Assembly (NCBI GenBank): GCA_030039935.1
Contig: JASHUQ010000029.1
Location: 1-9,894 of the forward strand
From: Microcaldota archaeon
GTDB lineage: Archaea; Micrarchaeota; Micrarchaeia; Micrarchaeales; Micrarchaeaceae
Direction: 5' to 3'
Length of the DNA stretch: 9,894 bases
Notes under the pieces: generated by a model
Told to the model about the DNA's origin: nothing
The model's input: the letters and a program-made list of their open reading frames with translations, nothing else
The model's database searches: none
Shown here: positions 6,057-9,894 of the stretch, piece after piece
Position numbering within the stretch: position 1 is the first letter of the stretch
Layout of the letters: each line of letters opens with the position of its first letter
Translations under genes and position numbers: made by a program

Positions 6057-7166
6057 TCATGGCAGGAAATCCTTCTTCTTTACCTTTTCTCTAATGTAAT
6101 CATCAATGAAAGTCAGCTTAGGAGCTTGCAGTGTGTCCTGCTCAAGCTTTGTCTTTGTCTTTATTACCTTTTGCAATTCCGCAACCCATTCTTTATGCCT
6201 GTTAATCCATGGATACTGCAGCATCTCCTGCGCTCTCTTTATGTCCACCTCATTAGCCTTCATTACAAGCTTCTTGAGGAAGTCGTAATTCTCTATATCT
6301 TTCATCGTAACTCCGATGAACCTCGCTTCTGGTGTTGCAATTTCGTTTCCTATATATGCTAGGTTCATGCTGCCAGTTTTTATTGTCCAGTATATGTACC
6401 ATCCCCATGCATCAGCGTCATTGAAAACATAAACAGGAAGGCCCATGTCTGCAAGCTTTCTTATTAGCCTTCTTATTCCCCTTGATGCCTGGCCTTGCGG
6501 AGTTATGAGTATGCAGTTCTCCTTCTTCCAGAACCCATCCTCATTGAGCCTCTGCCATACTGCGTCTTTTTCGACAACAAGGACAAACTTTGCTTTTACA
6601 TCAACGAACTCTATCTCATTGTCTACATCGCTTGGAATCGCCCAACCGCTCCTTCCCTGCTTGCTTGTATCTATTTCTATTCTTTCTCCTCCAAAATGGT
6701 CTATCACTCTCATGTTTCCAGCAAGCACTCCCTTCCTGTTTGCGTTAAGATTAAGGTCCTCTCTTTTCACTCCCAATGATACTTCAAGATCCTCAACGAG
6801 CGGGTTCGATTCTGCCTGCTCATTGAATATATTTTCATCTATGTCCTCCCCCAAAGAGTATTTAAGCTGGTAGAAAAGGCCCCTTATTGTTGTGTGCAGG
6901 TTCTCTGAGATGAACTTGTGGCACTTTGATGCTATTGCCATTGTCTGCATGAACCTCTTTGCCTGCCCCACATTCACGAAGTTTCTTTCCTCGCTGTTCC
7001 CCCCAAGAGAAAGGATTCCCTTTTTCTCATCGTACCGAACATTTGACCTTGATCTTGAAAGGGTGACGAACTTTGGCCCTTTTCCCTTTTCTATCTCTTG
7101 TAGCACGCCCTCTCCAAACTCCTCCAGCTTTTTCTTTGTGTCGCCTTCCTTCTTGCTTTCTTTCAT
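6057..7166 (-). CDS. top6A: DNA topoisomerase VI subunit A (Spo11-like)
   Basis: Topo VI is a type IIB A2B2 enzyme that passes one duplex through another. Subunit A makes the double-strand break through a catalytic tyrosine. The 369-residue product has the CAP/winged-helix domain with I-R-G-L-F-Y-Q (94-100), where Tyr99 aligns with the catalytic Tyr of the usual R-x-h-[FY]-Y motif, and a Toprim domain with Glu199 in VLVVEKD, the ITPQGQASRGIRRL stretch (221-234) and FNDADAWG (248-255, metal-binding Asp250 and Asp252). An unremarkable Lys/Glu-rich leader of about 30 residues precedes the CAP domain. The gene starts 5 bases after the lonB stop, with TGAT as a partial ribosome binding site, so it is co-transcribed with lonB. 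In many archaea top6A is beside top6B. Here subunit B (GHKL ATPase) is not in the window. Confidence 0.93.
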   Translation of the reverse strand: MKESKKEGDTKKKLEEFGEGVLQEIEKGKGPKFVTLSRSRSNVRYDEKKGILSLGGNSEERNFVNVGQAKRFMQTMAIASKCHKFISENLHTTIRGLFYQLKYSLGEDIDENIFNEQAESNPLVEDLEVSLGVKREDLNLNANRKGVLAGNMRVIDHFGGERIEIDTSKQGRSGWAIPSDVDNEIEFVDVKAKFVLVVEKDAVWQRLNEDGFWKKENCILITPQGQASRGIRRLIRKLADMGLPVYVFNDADAWGWYIYWTIKTGSMNLAYIGNEIATPEARFIGVTMKDIENYDFLKKLVMKANEVDIKRAQEMLQYPWINRHKEWVAELQKVIKTKTKLEQDTLQAPKLTFIDDYIREKVKKKDFLP

Positions 7167-7171
7167 TTGTA

Positions 7172-9112
7172 TCAGCTTGCCTTTCCTTTGTCGTATTTCC
7201 TCAATTCATTCATTATCTGATCCCTTCTCTTGTTCTGCTTTAATGAGTATCTTATAACGTCAGCAAGGTTTCTTGCAGGTATTATCCTTATCTTTTTCAA
7301 CACATCCTTGCTAAGATAAACATCATCTTTGTTGCTTGCCGGTATTATCACAGTCTTTATTCCTGCGTTTACAGCAGCTTCGACCTTGCTTGTTATTCCT
7401 CCTACAGGAAGCACCTCTCCCCTTACTGAAAGCGATCCCGTCATTGCAACAGACTGGTCAACAGGAATGCCCTCCATTGCCGATATTATGCTTATTGCAA
7501 CAGATATGCTTGCACTGTCTCCCTCTACGCCATCGTATGATTGAAGGAACTGAACGTGCATGTCATAGCTTGTCACGTCTCTTCCCATGTGCTTCTTTAT
7601 TATTGCGCTCACGTTCTTGACAGCCTCGCTTGCTATTTTTCCCAGTTTTCCTGTGGGGATGAACCTTCCCTCGCTCTTTGAGCTTGCAGGCGTTACTTCA
7701 GCGACTATTGGAAGAACAATTCCAGCTGAAGTTATTGTTGAGGTTCCCATTACTGCAAGGCCATTAACTTTTCCTATATCGTAACCAGAGGTATTGAACA
7801 CCTTGTAATCCTTCCTGTACGCTATTGCTTCAGATACCACCTGCGCTTCTATTGAGTTTGCAAGCCCCCTTGCAGCAACAACATCTGCCTTTGTAACAAT
7901 GTGCTGCTTCTTTTCTACAGCCAAATCTCCTGCCGCCCTTACAAGCCCTCCAAGATCTCTCAATATGAGAGTGAGCTTCTTCTTCCTCCCTGCTCTTCTC
8001 CTCGCCTCTTCTATTATCTCCTCTACTGCATCTCTATCAAAATGCGGTATCTTTCCGTCTTTCTTAATTTCTTGCGCAATGAACTGTACTATTGCTGATC
8101 TGTTTGCGTCGTTGTCGTCCATTACAGATTCCATGTAAACTTCGTATCCGTATCCGCGGATTCTTGACCTAAGCGCAGGGTGCATGTTCTGTATATCTTG
8201 AAGGTTTCCAGCCGCAACTAGTATGAAATCTGCTGGAACAGGCTCTGTCTTTACAAGCGCACCGGAGCTCATTTCGCTTTGTCCAGTTATCGGATATTTC
8301 TTCTCTTGCATTGAGGTAAGAAGGTCCTGCTGTGACTTTGGCTCGAGTCTAGAAACCTCGTCTATGAAAAGCACTCCCTTGTTTGCCTTGTGGACAGCGC
8401 CGCTTTCTACTCTTAGATGTGCGGGTGTTCCAAGCCCTCCGCTTTGCAAGGGATCGTGTCTACAGTCGCCGAAAAGTGCACCAGCTTTTGATCCTGTGGC
8501 ATCTATGAACGGTGCGTGCGTCAGTCCAGTATTGTCAACAATCAGTTTTGGTTCATTGTAATCCTGCATTCCAGGAATCCCTACCCTTCTTGTAATTCCG
8601 CTGAGGAACAGCGCCATTGCGCCGAAAATCAGAATTCCAAGTATAAGCGCTGCGAGCACTATTATCTCATAACCGGTTATGAATCCGCTTATGGAAAGCC
8701 CGAAAAGCACTATCACAAGAAATATTATAATTGGGGTTATGAGAGATTGCCCCTTGTTCATGCCCATCCTGTTCTTCATTCTTTCTCTTTGGAGTATTAT
8801 TCTACCTTGCCCGTCTCCGTGCTTTTCCTTTGATTCAGCGTTTGGATACGTCTTGACTGCTTTTATGATGGGCTGATTTTCATCATTAGGGTTCCTATAT
8901 ACTAATATATCTTCAAGTTCTGTTGAAGGAAGCAGCTCTGCCATTGCCTGCGCAAGCATTGTCTTTCCCACTCCTGGAGAGCCGATCAAAAGAACGTTCC
9001 TTCTTTGTCTTGATGCCTTTTTTATTATCTCGGTTGCCGTCTTTTGCCCTATCACCTGGTCGATCAGCTTGTCCGGAACCTTGATTTCTGCTGTTGTCTT
9101 GAACGACTGCAT
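7172..9112 (-). CDS. lonB: Archaeal LonB ATP-dependent protease (membrane-anchored)
   Basis: LonB is the main membrane-bound AAA+ protease of archaea and degrades misfolded and regulatory proteins. The 646-residue product matches the family length. Domains in order: AAA+ with Walker A GSPGVGKT (44-51); two transmembrane segments inserted between Walker A and B (about 124-147 and 150-171), the hallmark of LonB; Walker B GVLFIDE (Asp251, Glu252); the AAA+ lid (about 330-420, with Arg-rich helices); and the C-terminal protease domain with the Ser-Lys dyad Ser533 (GDSAS) and Lys576 ([10 protein letters not shown]). All catalytic residues are present. It has no separate N-terminal substrate domain, as expected for LonB. 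The ATG at 9112 follows GTGAT and a TATA box. It leads the lonB-top6A operon, and its spacer carries the repeated GTGTTTAGA motifs. Confidence 0.95.
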   Translation of the reverse strand: MQSFKTTAEIKVPDKLIDQVIGQKTATEIIKKASRQRRNVLLIGSPGVGKTMLAQAMAELLPSTELEDILVYRNPNDENQPIIKAVKTYPNAESKEKHGDGQGRIILQRERMKNRMGMNKGQSLITPIIIFLVIVLFGLSISGFITGYEIIVLAALILGILIFGAMALFLSGITRRVGIPGMQDYNEPKLIVDNTGLTHAPFIDATGSKAGALFGDCRHDPLQSGGLGTPAHLRVESGAVHKANKGVLFIDEVSRLEPKSQQDLLTSMQEKKYPITGQSEMSSGALVKTEPVPADFILVAAGNLQDIQNMHPALRSRIRGYGYEVYMESVMDDNDANRSAIVQFIAQEIKKDGKIPHFDRDAVEEIIEEARRRAGRKKKLTLILRDLGGLVRAAGDLAVEKKQHIVTKADVVAARGLANSIEAQVVSEAIAYRKDYKVFNTSGYDIGKVNGLAVMGTSTITSAGIVLPIVAEVTPASSKSEGRFIPTGKLGKIASEAVKNVSAIIKKHMGRDVTSYDMHVQFLQSYDGVEGDSASISVAISIISAMEGIPVDQSVAMTGSLSVRGEVLPVGGITSKVEAAVNAGIKTVIIPASNKDDVYLSKDVLKKIRIIPARNLADVIRYSLKQNKRRDQIMNELRKYDKGKAS

Positions 9113-9122
9113 CGCTTATCAC

Positions 9123-9131
9123 GTGTTTAGA
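9123..9131 (+). repeat. GTGTTTAGA motif copy 1, at the lonB transcription start
   Basis: GTGTTTAGA (TCTAAACAC on the lonB strand) is found here and twice more in the same spacer, at 9185-9193 (same orientation) and 9227-9235 (inverted). This copy overlaps the predicted lonB start site downstream of its TATA box, where a bound repressor would block transcription. The repetition is directly visible; operator function is inference. Confidence 0.45.
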
Positions 9132-9147
9132 TATAGAGAAATAAACA

Positions 9148-9155
9148 TATTTATA
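9148..9155 (-). promoter_or_regulatory. TATA box for the lonB-top6A operon
   Basis: On the minus strand this reads TATAAATA, a near-ideal archaeal TATA box, about 40 bases before the lonB ATG at 9112. Transcription should start near 9125, leaving a leader of about 13 bases that holds the GTGAT ribosome binding site (9117-9121). The predicted start falls within the GTGTTTAGA copy at 9123-9131. Confidence 0.6.
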
Positions 9156-9184
9156 GGATTGGTAATTTTCCACAAAAAGGGAGG

Positions 9185-9235
9185 GTGTTTAGAGGGTGGG
9201 GAAGGTTCCTAAATCTGAGAATCTGCTCTAAACAC
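9185..9235. repeat. 10-bp inverted repeat with structured 31-base loop
   Basis: GTGTTTAGAG (9185-9194) is perfectly complementary to CTCTAAACAC (9226-9235). Within the 31-base interval, AGGTTC (9203-9208) can pair with GAATCT (9219-9224), giving an upper 6-bp stem with one G-U pair and an asymmetric internal loop. It could be a small structured RNA or, as DNA, a pair of half-sites for a dimeric regulator lying 30 bases upstream of the lonB TATA box. I see no complete C/D-box motifs and no tRNA fold. The H/ACA form is not convincing. Confidence 0.45.
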
Positions 9236-9262
9236 TATCCAAATATATAATGGGAAAGTAGT

Positions 9263-9276
9263 CTTTAAATATTTAT
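9263..9276 (+). promoter_or_regulatory. Possible upstream TATA element in the lonB/rpl29 spacer
   Basis: CTTTAAATATTTAT resembles an archaeal TATA region on the plus strand. If used, transcription would begin near 9295, at the 10-bp palindrome GGTTATAACC (9287-9296), and run about 75 bases before the rpl29 start. It could be a second rpl29 promoter or drive a short RNA. A/T-rich spacers give many such matches, so this is weak. Confidence 0.25.
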
Positions 9277-9286
9277 CGAGTGTAAC

Positions 9287-9296
9287 GGTTATAACC
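9287..9296. repeat. Perfect 10-bp palindrome
   Basis: GGTTATAACC is self-complementary with no spacer. It lies about 50 bases upstream of the rpl29 TATA box and just downstream of a TATA-like stretch, a position compatible with a regulator binding site. Its A/T core means chance occurrence is possible. Confidence 0.3.
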
Positions 9297-9339
9297 CAGT
9301 TTTAGAGTTTATGCTCTTATCCTTAGCAAATCAAAAGGT

Positions 9340-9347
9340 TTTAATAT
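9340..9347 (+). promoter_or_regulatory. TATA box for rpl29-aIF1
   Basis: TTTAATAT, preceded by a purine-rich AAAAGG that could serve as the TFB recognition element, is centred about 30 bases before the GTG start at 9373. Transcription should begin within a few bases of the start codon, giving a very short leader. Confidence 0.5.
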
Positions 9348-9372
9348 CTAAAAGTTGAAATTAACTATATAG

Positions 9373-9579
9373 GTGTCTGAAATTAGGATTAAAGAACTAA
9401 GGTCTCTGTCTGAAAGTGCGCTTAAAAGTAAACTAGGAGAGCTTGAGCTCGAGCTTGGAATAGAGAAAAGAAAGGTTGCCGCTACAGGGGTTGCAAGCAA
9501 GGTGATAAAGACAAGAGAGATAAGAAGGACAATTGCTAGGATTAACACTCTCTTAAATGAGAGAGGTGCCAGAAAATAA
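9373..9579 (+). CDS. rpl29: 50S ribosomal protein L29 (uL29)
   Basis: uL29 lies at the polypeptide exit site and contributes to docking of SRP and chaperones. The 68-residue product is a two-helix protein with the family's features: I-K-E-L-R-S-L-S (6-13), L-x-E-L-E-L-E-L (22-29), K-V-I-K-T-R-E-I-R-R-T-I-A-R-I-N-T-L-L-N-E-R (43-64). The start is GTG, close to the predicted transcription start. Its TAA overlaps the next ATG by one base (TAATG at 9577-9581), indicating translational coupling to aIF1. In most archaea rpl29 follows rps3 inside the S10/spc cluster. Here it is first in its transcription unit, with lonB divergent upstream. Confidence 0.92.
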   Translation: MSEIRIKELRSLSESALKSKLGELELELGIEKRKVAATGVASKVIKTREIRRTIARINTLLNERGARK

Positions 9580-9884
9580 TGCCAGAGATTTGCCCGAAGT
9601 GCGGACTTCCAAAGGAGATTTGTGTTTGTTCAGTATTGGATAGGGAAACAGAGAGCAAGATAAAGATCTACTCAAAGAAGGCGAAATTCGACAAGATAAT
9701 GACTATTGTTGAGGGAATAAACACAGATGAGCTTGACAGGACTACAAAAACACTGAAGCAAAAATTGGCGTGCGGCGGAACGAGCAAGGACGGAGCAATT
9801 GAACTTCAGGGAAATCATAAGGACAACACAAAGAAAGCGCTTGTCCGGATGGGCTACAAGGAAGATATAATAGATGTAATCTAA
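9579..9884 (+). CDS. Translation initiation factor aIF1 (SUI1 family)
   Basis: aIF1 binds the small ribosomal subunit near the P site and helps select the correct start codon. The 101-residue product has an N-terminal cysteine motif C-P-K-C-G-L-P-K-E-I-C-V-C (5-17) typical of archaeal SUI1 proteins, then the SUI1 fold: KIMTIVEGI (about 39-47), the conserved L-K-Q-K-L-A-C-G-G-T (58-67), the G-A-I-E-L-Q-G-N-H strand (72-80) and a closing helix with V-R-M-G-Y. This follows rpl29 as in the standard archaeal ribosomal cluster. The last ten bases after its stop begin GGTG, possibly the ribosome binding site of the next gene. From known order that could be the RNase P subunit Rpp29, but it is not in view. 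Confidence 0.92.
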   Translation: MPEICPKCGLPKEICVCSVLDRETESKIKIYSKKAKFDKIMTIVEGINTDELDRTTKTLKQKLACGGTSKDGAIELQGNHKDNTKKALVRMGYKEDIIDVI

Positions 9885-9894
9885 GGTGTTCTTG

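Noticed and set aside
6445..6873. A 142-codon plus-strand open frame opposite top6A, with Ser/Leu/Phe-rich sequence
   Set aside because: It is a shadow of the top6A coding strand with no start signals and no family features.
8600..8745. Hydrophobic insertion in Lon as a possible frameshift or fused gene
   Set aside because: Two transmembrane segments between Walker A and Walker B are the normal hallmark of archaeal LonB.
9184..9236. tRNA, C/D-box or H/ACA guide RNA
   Set aside because: A GGTTC...AATC segment hints at a T arm, but there is no acceptor, D or anticodon arm. No C box (RTGATGA) is present, and the ACA is inside the stem rather than downstream of it.
9591..9630. Cysteine motif in aIF1 as a novel zinc finger fusion
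   Set aside because: The C-x-x-C ... C-x-C leader is typical of archaeal SUI1/aIF1 proteins.
1..9894. CRISPR array, toxin-antitoxin, defence island or biosynthetic cluster
   Set aside because: No regularly spaced repeats and no recognisable defence, toxin or biosynthetic genes were seen. Almost all coding space is housekeeping.

Overview
The window is archaeal. Supporting evidence: a run of archaeal/eukaryotic-type genes (ribosomal proteins eS19, eL39, eL31; aIF6; a PDCD5 homologue; prefoldin alpha; FtsY), a membrane-anchored LonB protease, topoisomerase VI subunit A, an aIF1/SUI1 protein, TATA-type promoters about 25-30 bases ahead of starts, and ribosome binding sites resembling GTGATC. 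Genes are small and tightly packed, with two convergent pairs separated by only 1 and 3 bases. A compact DPANN-type archaeon (for example a Micrarchaeota-like lineage) or another reduced euryarchaeal-grade genome would fit, but that placement is inference. The domain Archaea is firm.

Layout. The left edge (1-93, minus) holds the first 31 codons of what looks like an IS5-type transposase, with a strong hairpin at 117-139 near the probable element end. Next come two apparently leaderless convergent genes: an unrecognised protein with a possible winged helix (217-642, plus) and a small ParB/SerK-like protein (646-1149, minus). From 1273 to 4689 runs one plus-strand operon for translation and protein targeting: rps19e, PDCD5 homologue, rpl39e (53 codons), rpl31e, aIF6, prefoldin alpha, ftsY. 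It follows the conserved archaeal order except that the ribosomal protein LX (L20a/L18a) gene, often found between aIF6 and prefoldin, is absent. A VirB11/GspE-type secretion ATPase with its own promoter follows (4739-6055). Convergent to it is a lonB-top6A operon (9112 to 6057, minus).

A 260-base divergent spacer (9113-9372) separates lonB from rpl29-aIF1 (9373-9884), which normally sit inside the S10/spc ribosomal cluster but here start a transcription unit of their own. This spacer is the most structured non-coding part of the window. It has three exact copies of GTGTTTAGA (two direct, one inverted), a 10-bp inverted repeat that can fold into a larger stem, a 10-bp palindrome, and several TATA-like stretches.

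Most of the window is housekeeping. I see no defence, CRISPR or biosynthetic system. The points most worth a second look are the repeated lonB/rpl29 spacer motif, the SerK-like protein beside an unknown gene, the missing LX gene, the top6A gene linked to lonB without top6B, and the lone secretion ATPase.
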